Origin: a bacterium
Lineage (GTDB): Bacteria > Krumholzibacteriota > Krumholzibacteriia > LZORAL124-64-63
DNA length: 64,000 nt
Assembly (NCBI GenBank): GCA_016719645.1
Contig: JADJYS010000004.1
Coordinates: forward strand, 1-64,000
Reading direction: 5' to 3'
Made by a program: the position numbers and the translations under genes. A model generated the notes under the pieces. It saw only the letters and a list, made by a program, of their open reading frames with translations, was not told the origin of the DNA and did not search any database. Shown here one piece after another: positions 34,132 to 44,359 of this stretch (the first letter of the stretch is position 1; each line of letters begins with the position of its first letter).

Positions 34132-36474
34132 TCAGAGCTGGAACAGGTACTGCAGCTTCGTGAAGTACTGCCGCTCCGTCAGCACCAGGTTCGACGGGGC
34201 GTCGTCGCGGGCCGCGTCGAAGTCGCGGTAGTCGTGCGTCGAGCCCAGGTAGAACACCGAGAACGAGTTGACGCGGTAGGTCAGCAGCGGGTCGACCTCC
34301 CACTTGCTCCCGAAGTACATGTGGTAGTCGGGGAAGTCGCCCGCCTGCGCGAGCTCGCGGTAGAGCGGGCTCTCGGAGTCGTTGTGCTGGACGACCAGGC
34401 GCAGCGACAGGCGCGGGTTCACCTGCAGGCGCAGGCGGGCCCGGGCGATGGTCTGGCGGAAGAGCAGGTCGCCCGTCGTCGCGTCCTCGCTGCGGACGTC
34501 GTCGTACGTCGGCTCGACGATCAGCCGGTCGACGGGCTTGAGCTCCAGGGCCAGGGACAGCCGGCGCTCGTCGCCGAGGCCCAGCGTGTCGAAGGCGGGG
34601 TTGCGGCCGAAGTTGTAGGCGGCGTAGTAGCCCAGGACGTCATGCGGGCGGCCGTCGATGCTGGCGGTGACGTTCCAGAGGTCGTCGAACGCGACGCCGC
34701 CCCACATCTCCCGCCCGACGTTCCCCCCGATCCCCACGTGGGTCTGCGCCCAGCGCAGGTTGAAGTCGACCTGGGCGTTCGCGTGCTGCCACTTGCGGCG
34801 CCCGTCCATGTTCCAGCGCCCGTCGGCGAAGACGCCCGGGGTGATGCGCGTGAACAGCCCGTCCTCGAACCAGAAGTTGTAGTTCGTGTAGACGAAGGCG
34901 TTGCGCTGGTCCGTCCACGGGTCGTAGCCCGTCTGCGTGCGGTAGGTGGGGTCGAGCTGGTTGTAGTCGAGCGTGACGTTCCAGTCGCGGGAGCGGCGGC
35001 GCAGCTCGGTGATGAACGCCGTGCCGGCGTAGGATTCGCCGTCGAGGTCGACGGTGCGGCGGCCGTGGTCGAAGGTCTCGCCGGGGCTGACCGCGATCCC
35101 GTCGGGCTCCTCGGTGTGGCTGTAGACGACCTGCCCCACCCAGCTGAACCGGCTCGACAGGCGCAGGTTGAAGTCGCCCGACAGGATGGTGCCGGAGCCG
35201 CCGTCGTCGTAGCGGCGGTCGGTCGCCATGAGGCCGGCCTGGGAGCCGGCGCCGAAGCTCTGCAGGCCGCGCAGGACGTTGACCGTGGACTTGCCCTGCG
35301 GGGCGCGGTAGCTGCGCTCCTCGGTCGGGATGATGTAGGGCGAGTGCTCGTCGCGGGCCAGCACGAAGGCCAGGCTGGTGCGCTCCCAGCGCGCCGTGCC
35401 CTTGGCCGCCAGCTCGGGCGCGTTGACCATGCGCGTGTAGAACGAGTTGAACAGGGTGCGGAACAGGTCGCTGCCCTCCTGGAAGAAGGGCCGCCGCTCG
35501 GGGTAGCGCTGCACGATCGTCGTGTTGACGTCGATCTGGTCGGCGTCGGCCTCGATCTGGCTGAAGTCGGGGTTGAGCGAGGCCTCGACGGTGACGTCGG
35601 AGGAGACGGCGTACTTGGCGCCGAAGGAGGGCTCGCCCTTGAGGTCGTGGTCGTCGAACCTGGCGTCGGGATCGAGGTGGTCGGTGGTGCGGCCGGTCCT
35701 GTAGGCGATGTACGAGGGCAGCAGTTCGAAGCCCTTGCCGGGGCGGACGCCGCGGATCCCGCCGACGGTGCCCCACTGGCAGGGGAAGCACTGCTCGTCG
35801 CGGTCGTACGCCGCCCAGGAGTACTGGTGGGAGCTCTCGCGCGGGTGGAGCCGCCAGAGGTCGAGCCGCCAGCTCTGGACCTCGGCCACGGGGAAGCGCA
35901 GCGCGGACATCGGGATCGCCATCTCGACGACGTAGCCCGTGTCGGTGATGCGGGCCGCCGAGTGCCAGACGACGTCGAAGCCGGAGTCCTCGCCGTGGAC
36001 GCTGGTCCACATCAGGTCCTTCTGGATGCCGTAGGGGTTCACGAAGAACTCGTAGGCCCAGGACGCTTCCCCGAAGGTGTCCAGGAAGATCCCCACCGCG
36101 TCGTCGTCTCCGTACTGGTCGCGCTGGCACATCGTCGCGCGCAGCGCGGCCGGGTCGTCGTCGCAGACGAAGGCCGCGTAGAGGTTGTCGTCGTCGTAGG
36201 CCAGGAAGGCCTCGGTCCTCACCGGGGGCGCGACGTTGTCGCCGGGCTGGCGCTCGACGAAGCGGTCGGTGCCGGCGGCGCCGCGCCAGCCCGCGTCGTC
36301 GAGGCGGCCGTCGACGTCGATCTCCCCCGCGGCGCGGGAGATCTCCATGGTCGGCCGGAAGACCGGCGTGAAGTCGGCGGCGGCGGCGGGGATGACGGGG
36401 ACCAGGAGCGCGAGCAGCGCGCAGAGGCGCGCGCGGACCGTGACGGACGGTGCGGTCAGGGGGATCGCGGCCAT
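34132..36474 (-). CDS. DUF5916-type protein: CBM9-like domain plus outer-membrane barrel
   Basis: A 780-residue protein with a signal peptide, an N-terminal CBM9-like beta-sandwich (IDVDGRLDDAGWRGA ... FVCDDDPAALRATM ... GIFLDTF), the DUF5916 signature (SASLNPDFSQIEADADQ-like, VQRYPERRPFFQEGSDLF), and a C-terminal barrel ending in LQYLFQL. DUF5916 proteins are outer-membrane proteins of unknown function, often near carbohydrate or peptide uptake genes. It stands alone, with a short upstream intergenic region. Confidence 0.85.
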   Translation of the reverse strand: MAAIPLTAPSVTVRARLCALLALLVPVIPAAAADFTPVFRPTMEISRAAGEIDVDGRLDDAGWRGAAGTDRFVERQPGDNVAPPVRTEAFLAYDDDNLYAAFVCDDDPAALRATMCQRDQYGDDDAVGIFLDTFGEASWAYEFFVNPYGIQKDLMWTSVHGEDSGFDVVWHSAARITDTGYVVEMAIPMSALRFPVAEVQSWRLDLWRLHPRESSHQYSWAAYDRDEQCFPCQWGTVGGIRGVRPGKGFELLPSYIAYRTGRTTDHLDPDARFDDHDLKGEPSFGAKYAVSSDVTVEASLNPDFSQIEADADQIDVNTTIVQRYPERRPFFQEGSDLFRTLFNSFYTRMVNAPELAAKGTARWERTSLAFVLARDEHSPYIIPTEERSYRAPQGKSTVNVLRGLQSFGAGSQAGLMATDRRYDDGGSGTILSGDFNLRLSSRFSWVGQVVYSHTEEPDGIAVSPGETFDHGRRTVDLDGESYAGTAFITELRRRSRDWNVTLDYNQLDPTYRTQTGYDPWTDQRNAFVYTNYNFWFEDGLFTRITPGVFADGRWNMDGRRKWQHANAQVDFNLRWAQTHVGIGGNVGREMWGGVAFDDLWNVTASIDGRPHDVLGYYAAYNFGRNPAFDTLGLGDERRLSLALELKPVDRLIVEPTYDDVRSEDATTGDLLFRQTIARARLRLQVNPRLSLRLVVQHNDSESPLYRELAQAGDFPDYHMYFGSKWEVDPLLTYRVNSFSVFYLGSTHDYRDFDAARDDAPSNLVLTERQYFTKLQYLFQL

Positions 36475-36633
36475 GTCTCACCTCGTCGGGTTGTCTGCGG
36501 TGCCCTGCAATGCTCCGGCGAGAACGAGCAGCGCACTGCCGGGGGACGGGGCCGGCGGGCGGGCGTGCCTGCGGATCCCCGGGCGGGGATCCCGTCCCAT
36601 GAGCGGGGACTACGGGAAACGGGGGGGGAAGGT

Positions 36634-37377
36634 TCAGCGAGACGGCGGAGAATCGGCGCCGGCGCCCGGGGGCCCGACCGACCGCACCGCCTGCGCGGCG
36701 ATCTCGTGGCCGAAGACCACCTGGCTCGCGTAGTGCTTGCGGTCGTTGAGCCGGCCCCAGCCCGGGCCCCAGCTCAGCAGCCAGGCGAGCCGACGCAGCC
36801 AGGGCTCGTTGACGGTGCGGCCGGCGTTGAGCCAGGGCACCGCGGCCACGAAGGTGTCGCCCGAGGCCGTGTTGTCGTCGCGGAACGGGCGCCAGCGGGC
36901 GTCGCCCGGCGGGTCGGTGGGGCGGGAGGCGCCGCCGGCGAACTGCAGGGACCAGAGAGCGGGCAGGCCGACGACCATAGCCTCGAAGTTGCGCCGGCCC
37001 CAGCGCAGCAGGGGCGTCGTGGCGACCAGCCCGTCGAGCAGCGCGAAGGCGCCCCAGACCAGGAACCACGGCCGCCGGCCGAACCCGCGCAGGATGTCGA
37101 CGGCCGCATCGCTGCGGGGGCCGCGGACGCGGCTCGCGTGGGTGCGATCGATGGCCTCGTCGATCCCGGTGTGCGCCATGACGAAGGCGGCCAGCGCCAC
37201 GCCGCCGAGGATCAGGAACCCGCGGCGGTCGTAGCAGCGCCGGTAGTGCGCGGCGGTGTGGGCGAAGGGGGCGCGGCCGCGCGGCGCCGCGCGCCACTGC
37301 TCGGCGGCGCGCAGGGCGCGGGCCGCGGCGAGGGCGGCCAGCAGCAGCAGCAGGATCGCCACGGCCGCGGCGGTCAC
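36634..37377 (-). CDS. PAP2-superfamily membrane protein with altered active site
   Basis: A 247-residue membrane protein with PAP2 motifs: GASRPTDPPGDARWRP (motif 1 region), then ASGDTF in place of PSGH, then GRLNDRKHYASQVVFG (matching SRxxxxxHxxSDVxxG). The His of motif 2 is replaced by Asp, while the motif 3 His is kept. Activity is therefore uncertain. It overlaps the upstream oxidoreductase by four bases (ATGA). Confidence 0.7.
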   Translation of the reverse strand: MTAAAVAILLLLLAALAAARALRAAEQWRAAPRGRAPFAHTAAHYRRCYDRRGFLILGGVALAAFVMAHTGIDEAIDRTHASRVRGPRSDAAVDILRGFGRRPWFLVWGAFALLDGLVATTPLLRWGRRNFEAMVVGLPALWSLQFAGGASRPTDPPGDARWRPFRDDNTASGDTFVAAVPWLNAGRTVNEPWLRRLAWLLSWGPGWGRLNDRKHYASQVVFGHEIAAQAVRSVGPPGAGADSPPSR

Positions 37378-38509
37378 GGCGCCGTCCAGGGCTCGCGGCC
37401 GTCGAGCAGGGCGGCGACGAGCTCCGCCAGCGCCGGCGCGGAGGTCAGCCCCGGCGAGTCGATCCCGATCAGGTCGATCAGGCCCTCGAGGTCGCCCGTC
37501 TCGCGGCGCACCTGGAAGTCGGCGAAGGGGGCGTCGGTGTCGAGCTTCGGGCGCAGGCCGCTCAGCGCCGGCTGCAGGTCCTGCGGCGCGAGCCAGGGCA
37601 GGAAGCGCGCGGCGCCCGCGAAGAACGCCCCGGCGCGGGCGGGGTCCACGCCGTAGTCCTCGCGGCGCGGCACGGCCTCGAAGTCGGGGCCCAGGCGCAG
37701 CTGGCCGGCCAGGTCCAGGCAGACGTGCACGCCCAGGGTGTCGCGGTCGCGCGGCGGCACCGGGTAGACCAGGCGCGACACGCGGCCGGCGTGGCGGGGG
37801 TCCACCGCGAAGTAGTTGCCCTTGACCCAGCGCTGGCGCAGGCCGAGGCCGTCGACGTCCAGCCCGGCCATGGCCGCGACCTCGTCGGCGTGCAGGCCCG
37901 CGCAGTTGACGACCTGGCGGCTGGCGTGGGTCCAGGTCTCGGCGCCGCGCCGGACCGCGACCTCCCAGACGCCGCCGCGCCGCGCGAGGCCCGTGACCTC
38001 GGCGCCGGTCATCACCTCGGCGCCGCGCCGGCGGCGCGCGCCGCCAGCGCGCGGGCCGCGCCCTCGGCGTCCAGGATCCCGGTGCGCGGCGAGTGCAGGG
38101 CCGCCACGGCCGCGACCTGCGGCTCGAGCCGGCACAGCTCGTCGCGGCCGAGCAGGGCGAGGTCCTCGACGCCGTTGGCCTCGCCGAGCGCGAGCAGCCG
38201 CTCCAGCCCCGGCACCTCGGCGTCGTCGCAGGCCACGATCAGCTTGCCGACGTCGCGCCAGCCGACGCCCGCTTCGCCGCAGAACTCGCGCAGCCGCCGC
38301 CGCCCGCGCACGCAGCAGCGGGCCTTCAGCGAGCCCGTCGGGTAGTACATGCCGCCGTGCCCGACCTCGCTGTTGCGCGAGGTGACGCCGGCGCCGGGGC
38401 GCGGCTCCTTCTCCAGCAGCACGAGCGAGCGGCCGGGGCGCGCCGCGGCGTCGGCCACGGCGCAGCCGACGATGCCGGCGCCGATGACGGTGACGTCGAC
38501 CGCGATCAT
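37374..38509 (-). pseudogene. FAD-dependent oxidoreductase (L-2-hydroxyglutarate oxidase LhgO-like), frameshifted
   Basis: The first part (from the ATG at 38509) has the FAD dinucleotide fold VTVIGAGIVGCAVA and the LhgO-like SRNSEVGHGGMYYPTGSLKA. It stops at 38012, but the neighbouring frame resumes the domain with RRGAEVMTGAEVTGL, then VNCAGLHADEVAAMAG and IGIDSPGLTSAPALA to 37374. One base is missing or two are extra in the GC run near 38020-38045. Enzymes of this family oxidise L-2-hydroxyglutarate or similar acids. It is coupled to RluA upstream and to the PAP2 gene downstream. Confidence 0.8.
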
Positions 38510-39201
38510 GGAAGCGTCCCGTCGAAGAGGGACCAGGGCGCCGCGTCGGGCACCGGCGCGGTGAAGACGAGCGCCGCGCCGCCGACGGGGTGGGACAGTT
38601 CCAGGCGCCAGGCGTGCAGGGCCACGGAGCGGTCGGGCAGCGGCACCGGGGCGCCGTACTTCACGTCGCCGGTCACGGGGCAGCCGGCCGACGCGAGCTG
38701 GACGCGGATCTGGTGGCGCCGGCCGGTCTGCGGCCGGACCTCGAGCAGCGACTTGCCGCCCGCGGCGGCGAGCACGCGGTACAGCAGGTGCGCCTCGCGC
38801 GAGCCGGGGAAGGGCGCCGGGGACCAGCGGGTGCGCCCGTCGCGGTCGCCCTCGGCGGCCAGGTGGCCGACCAGTTCCCCCTCGGCCGCGGGCGGCGCGC
38901 CCTCGACCACGGCCCGGTAGGTCTTGCGCACCTGCGCGCTGCGGAACTGCTCGCTGAGGCGGGCGGCGGCCTTCGAGGTGCGGGCCAGCACCATGACGCC
39001 GGAGACGGGGCGGTCCAGGCGGTGCACCAGGCCCAGGTAGACGTTGCCCGGCTTGTCGAAACGGGCCTTCAGGTCGGCCTTGCAGAGGTCGAGCAGCGTG
39101 ACGTCGCCGCTGCTGTCGCCCTGGGCGAGCAGGCCGGCGGGCTTGACCACCACCAGCAGGTGGTTGTCTTCGTGGAGGATGCGCAACTCATGGTCCGGCA
39201 T
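38506..39201 (-). CDS. RluA-family rRNA/tRNA pseudouridine synthase
   Basis: A 231-residue protein with the active-site motif HRLDRPVSGVMVLART (catalytic Asp) and the RluA finishing motif RPQTGRRHQIRVQL. There is no S4 domain. The start at 39201 (MPDHELRIL) is the first that fits the family. Its stop overlaps the FAD oxidoreductase start by four bases. Confidence 0.9.
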   Translation of the reverse strand: MPDHELRILHEDNHLLVVVKPAGLLAQGDSSGDVTLLDLCKADLKARFDKPGNVYLGLVHRLDRPVSGVMVLARTSKAAARLSEQFRSAQVRKTYRAVVEGAPPAAEGELVGHLAAEGDRDGRTRWSPAPFPGSREAHLLYRVLAAAGGKSLLEVRPQTGRRHQIRVQLASAGCPVTGDVKYGAPVPLPDRSVALHAWRLELSHPVGGAALVFTAPVPDAAPWSLFDGTLP

Positions 39202-39231
39202 GGCCGTATGGTAGCAGCGGTCGGCGCGCCA

Positions 39232-39259
39232 GGGAAGCCCATTGAGGGAAGCCCGTTGA
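39232..39259 (+). repeat. 14-bp tandem repeat in the promoter region
   Basis: Two adjacent copies (39232-39245 and 39246-39259) differ at one base and sit directly upstream of the prolyl oligopeptidase promoter. Confidence 0.6.
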
Positions 39260-39262
39260 GGC

Positions 39263-39291
39263 GTGACAGGCCGGCCGCCGGGTCCTATCAT
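39263..39291 (+). promoter_or_regulatory. Promoter of the prolyl oligopeptidase gene
   Basis: GTGACA (39263-39268), 17-base spacer, TATCAT (39286-39291). Five and five of six bases match the sigma70 consensus. Transcription would start about 40 bases before the ATG. Confidence 0.65.
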
Positions 39292-39335
39292 GGACCGGCT
39301 CCGCCCCGCCCCACCCGAAACGAGAGGTCCGCCCC

Positions 39336-41468
<2,133 letters not shown>

Positions 41469-41497
41469 GCGGCGGTATCCGTCGACCCGGATCTGGA

Positions 41498-41616
41498 GAC
41501 CCTGGTCCGGCCGGGGACGCGCTCCGGGCACCTCGTGTGCCCGGAGCGCTTGGCTTTCGGGCCCCTCCGCCATCCTGGCTCCGGGACCCTGCAGACACCC
41601 CGGGCGGGGCAGGGTC
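41498..41616. repeat. Three-way-junction palindromic repeat, copy 2
   Basis: Clear homologue of the element at 32526-32670. The inner hairpin keeps loop CTCGT, and its stem carries a G-to-T change on one arm matched by C-to-A on the other. The second hairpin (loop ATCCT) and the outer stem are less perfect. The element ends exactly at the stop codon of the convergent GIY-YIG gene. Confidence 0.8.
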
Positions 41617-41980
41617 AGGGCTGCGGGCGGGGCGGGGCGTGGTAGCCGCGCTCGTCCCAGGGGCGCAGGTCGGCGACCAGCAGGGCGAGCAGGGCTTCGA
41701 GGTCTTCCTGGCGCACTTCGCGGCTGCCTTCCGCGGGCTTCAGCTCTTCGAGGACTTCGATGGTGAAGGCGTCCTCGCCGAGGCGGTTCCAGTCGGCCTG
41801 CAGGGCGTGGTTGCGGTGGCCGCCGAAGCGCAGCTGGGCGCGCTGGCTGTTGAGGCCGGCCGGCAGGTTGCGGCTGGCGCCGAGCAGCAGCTTGCCCTCG
41901 GCGGTGTTGCGCACGACGTAGATGCCGGCGGGCTGCACGGTCTCCTTGTAGGCGCGGATCAGGTCCTTGCGGTCGTTCAT
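41615..41980 (-). CDS. GIY-YIG nuclease-family protein
   Basis: The 121-residue protein carries GIYVVRNTAEGKLLLGASRN, which fits the GIY-YIG fold, and continues with GGHRNHALQADWNRLGEDAF. It is the size of stand-alone bacterial GIY-YIG domains of unknown target. The catalytic Arg/Glu pattern is not certain. The ATG at 41980 follows GGGAGG. Confidence 0.7.
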   Translation of the reverse strand: MNDRKDLIRAYKETVQPAGIYVVRNTAEGKLLLGASRNLPAGLNSQRAQLRFGGHRNHALQADWNRLGEDAFTIEVLEELKPAEGSREVRQEDLEALLALLVADLRPWDERGYHAPPRPQP

Positions 41981-42059
41981 GACATCCTCCCGGGAACGGG
42001 TCCGGGCCGTCGGCGGAGCGCCGGCGGCGTGACGTGATGCGGGACGGCTGCGGCTTGGC

Positions 42060-42146
42060 TCAGGCGGAGCCCGGCATCACGAGACCGGCGAAGGCGTCGG
42101 TCTCCCGGTAGAGGGTCGGCAGGGGGATGTGGCGGTCGGCGGTCAT
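42060..42146 (-). CDS. Possible 28-residue microprotein or leader peptide
   Basis: An ATG at 42146 with an AGGAG site, shortly downstream of a minus-strand promoter candidate (TATGAT at 42166-42171), opens a 28-codon frame beginning MTADRHIPLPTLYRETD and ending GSA. I do not recognise it. It lies 80 bases upstream of the GIY-YIG start and may be a leader peptide or the truncated front of a lost gene. Confidence 0.35.
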   Translation of the reverse strand: MTADRHIPLPTLYRETDAFAGLVMPGSA

Positions 42147-42165
42147 GGTCGCTCCTGTTCGGACC

Positions 42166-42194
42166 ATCATAGCACCGGGCGCGGCACCGGGCCA
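42166..42194 (-). promoter_or_regulatory. Candidate promoter towards the 28-codon frame and GIY-YIG gene
   Basis: On the minus strand TGGCCC (42189-42194), 17 bases, TATGAT (42166-42171). The -10 is good and the -35 weak. Confidence 0.4.
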
Positions 42195-42199
42195 GGCGG

Positions 42200-42228
42200 T
42201 TGTCCGCGCCGCCGATCCCGCCTACAAT
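42200..42228 (+). promoter_or_regulatory. Promoter of the glutamine-cyclotransferase lipoprotein gene
   Basis: TTGTCC (42200-42205), 17 bases, TACAAT (42223-42228). Transcription would begin near 42235, which makes the ATG at 42251 (GAGGAG upstream) a better start than 42239. Confidence 0.6.
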
Positions 42229-42250
42229 GAGGGCAACCATGAGGAGTCAC

Positions 42251-43680
42251 ATGCGCGCCCGTCCCCTGGTCATCTGCCTGTCCGCCGCGGCGCTGGCCGC
42301 CGCCGGCTGCATCCTGGACTCCGACCCCGACAACCGGCCGCCGGTCATCGCGGCGCTGGCGGCCGCGCCGTCGGCGTCGGCCGGGCCCGGCGACACGCTG
42401 ACCCTGTCGGTGCAGGCGAGCGACCCCGAGGGCCGGCCGCTGACCTACGCCTGGACCGCGACGCGCGGCGGTTTCCCCGACGGCGCCGACGCGGCCGCCG
42501 TCGCCTGGGTCGCGCCCGCGCAGGCCGGACCCTGCACCGCGACGGTGCGCATCGACGACGGGCGCGACGCGACCGCGGGCGCGCTGGCGCTGATGGTGAC
42601 CGACCCTGCCGCGGTCCTGGTGGCGGGGGCCGCGGGGGGGTGCGGCCTGCGGCGGGCCAGGACACCGTGCGCGCCGTCCTGCGCGTGCAGGGGCCGCCGT
42701 CGCTGGTCGTCGAGACGCCGCAGCCCAGCTTCGGCCTGATCGGCGGGCGGCTGGCCGTCCTGGTGCGCAACGGCGGCGGCGGGTCGCTGGGCTGGACGGC
42801 GGCGGTGACCACGGGCGGCGCGTGGGCCGCGGCCGCGCCGGCGGCGGGCGCCGTCACGACCGGAACCGACACCGTGTGGGTGACCGCCGACCGCGCGGGC
42901 CTCGCGCCCGGCACCCACTACTGCAGCCTGGTCGTCACGCCCACGGCCGGCGGCGCGCGCACGATCCCGCTGCGCGCCTACGTCGCGGCCGAGCCGGCCC
43001 GCGGCGTGCGCGTCCTGGCGACCCACCCCCACGACCCCGGCGCCTTCACCCAGGGGCTGGCCTGGGACCGCGGCGCGCTGGTCGAGGGCACGGGGCATTA
43101 CGGCGAGTCGGAGCTGCGGCGCGTGGAGCTCGCGACCGGCGAGGTGCTGCAGTCGGTCGCGCTGGCGGCCAACGAGTTCGGCGAGGGCGTGGCGGTCGTG
43201 CGCGACCGCGTCCTGCAGCTGACCTGGCAGAACCGGCGCGCCTACGTGCGCGACCTGACGACCTTCGCCCCCCTGGACACCTTCCTCTACAACGGCGAGG
43301 GCTGGGGCCTGGCCTGGGACGGCGCGCGGCTGGTCATGAGCGACGGCTCCTCGGCGCTGGTCTTCCGCGATCCCGACACCTTCGCCGAGACCGGGCGCGT
43401 GACCGTCACCACCGGCGGCGCCGAGCTGGAGCGGCTCAACGAGCTGGAGTGCGCCGGCGGGCTGGTGTGGGCCAACGTCTGGCTCACCGACTTCATCGCG
43501 CGCATCGACCCGGCCAGCGGCGCCGTCGTCGACTGGCTCGACCTGACCGGGCTGCTGACGCGCGAGCAGGAGCTGGCGGCGGACGTGCTCAACGGCATCG
43601 CCGTCGACGGCGTGAGCGGGCGGATCTTCGTGACCGGGAAGTTCTGGCCGTCGGTCTTCGAGATCGAGGTCCTGGACTAG
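42251..43680 (+). pseudogene. Lipoprotein with glutaminyl-peptide cyclotransferase-type propeller, frameshifted
   Basis: The first part carries a lipobox (LAAAGC, C20) and a PKD/Ig-like domain (NRPPVIAALAAAPSASAGPGD ... LTYAWTATRGG). It breaks in a G7 run at about 42630-42640, and the neighbouring frame continues with a BACON-like region and a beta-propeller of the glutamine cyclotransferase family (PHDPGAFTQGLAWDRGALVEGTGHYGESEL ... DLTTFAPLDTFLYNGEGWGL ... LNGIAVD). Such enzymes make N-terminal pyroglutamate. The homopolymer at the break makes a sequencing slip likely. Confidence 0.75.
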
Positions 43681-44282
43681 TCCAGCGTCCGCTCGATCTC
43701 CAGCGCGGTCGCGAGGTCCAGCGGCCGTCCCCGCTCCCGCAGGCCGGCGATCAGCACGCGCCGGATCCGCTCCGGTTCGTTGACGCCGAACTTCACCTTG
43801 CCCGTCCAGCTCTCGACCGCGAGGCGGAACACCCCCACGCCGCGCAGCGGCTTGAGGTAGATCGGGTCGTCCGCGTCGATGGGCCGGTGCCTCCCCTCCG
43901 GCTGGTACTTGAGCATCAGGGCCTGCAGGGCGCGGGCCTTCTCCGCGAGATCCTCGACCACGGTGCAGGGACCGCGCGCGTCCACCGACTTGAAGTAGTG
44001 GGTGGCGGGGCAGGCGTGCTGCGGGGCGGTCCAGTACGAGGGGATCAGGCTGTAGGGCAGGGCCATCAGGAAGCTGACGCGCGCGCCGCCCCTGAGCAGA
44101 TCGTGCTTCTCCCCCGCCAGCGCGCCGTGGAAGTAGATCGTGGTGTCCAGCGCCGCGAAGTTCAGCGGCACCACGCGCGGCGTGCCGTCGGCGGTCACGA
44201 GGCCCAGGCAGCCGACCTCGCAGCGGTCGGCGGCTTCGCGGAACAGGGCGGGGTCGTCACAGGCGAGCTCCTGGCGGCGCAT
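43677..44282 (-). CDS. Pyridoxamine 5'-phosphate oxidase-like flavin-binding protein
   Basis: A 201-residue protein with a split-barrel FMN-binding fold: EVGCLGLVTADGTPRVVPLNFAALDTTIYFHGALAGEKHDLLR. It resembles NimA-like/flavin-nucleotide-binding proteins rather than PdxH. It follows pckA in the same direction, after a terminator. The substrate is unknown. Confidence 0.75.
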   Translation of the reverse strand: MRRQELACDDPALFREAADRCEVGCLGLVTADGTPRVVPLNFAALDTTIYFHGALAGEKHDLLRGGARVSFLMALPYSLIPSYWTAPQHACPATHYFKSVDARGPCTVVEDLAEKARALQALMLKYQPEGRHRPIDADDPIYLKPLRGVGVFRLAVESWTGKVKFGVNEPERIRRVLIAGLRERGRPLDLATALEIERTLD

Positions 44283-44305
44283 GGTCGTTCCTCCCGTTTG
44301 GAAAC

Positions 44306-44336
44306 GCGAAGGGCGCCCCCGTGGAGCGCCCTTCGC
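44306..44336 (-). terminator. Terminator of pckA
   Basis: An 11-bp perfect stem (44306-44316/44326-44336, 9-base loop) followed on the minus strand by GTTTCC. It begins 23 bases after the pckA stop. Confidence 0.7.
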
Positions 44337-44359
44337 CTCGTCGGACCGACAGGATAAGC

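Noticed and set aside
38012..38014. TGA ending the first half of the FAD oxidoreductase as Sec
   Set aside because: No redox motif; the second half is in another frame.
41977..42240. 87-codon frame between GIY-YIG and the lipoprotein gene
   Set aside because: Arg/Pro-rich shadow crossing two promoter candidates; the 28-codon frame in another phase has the better ribosome site.
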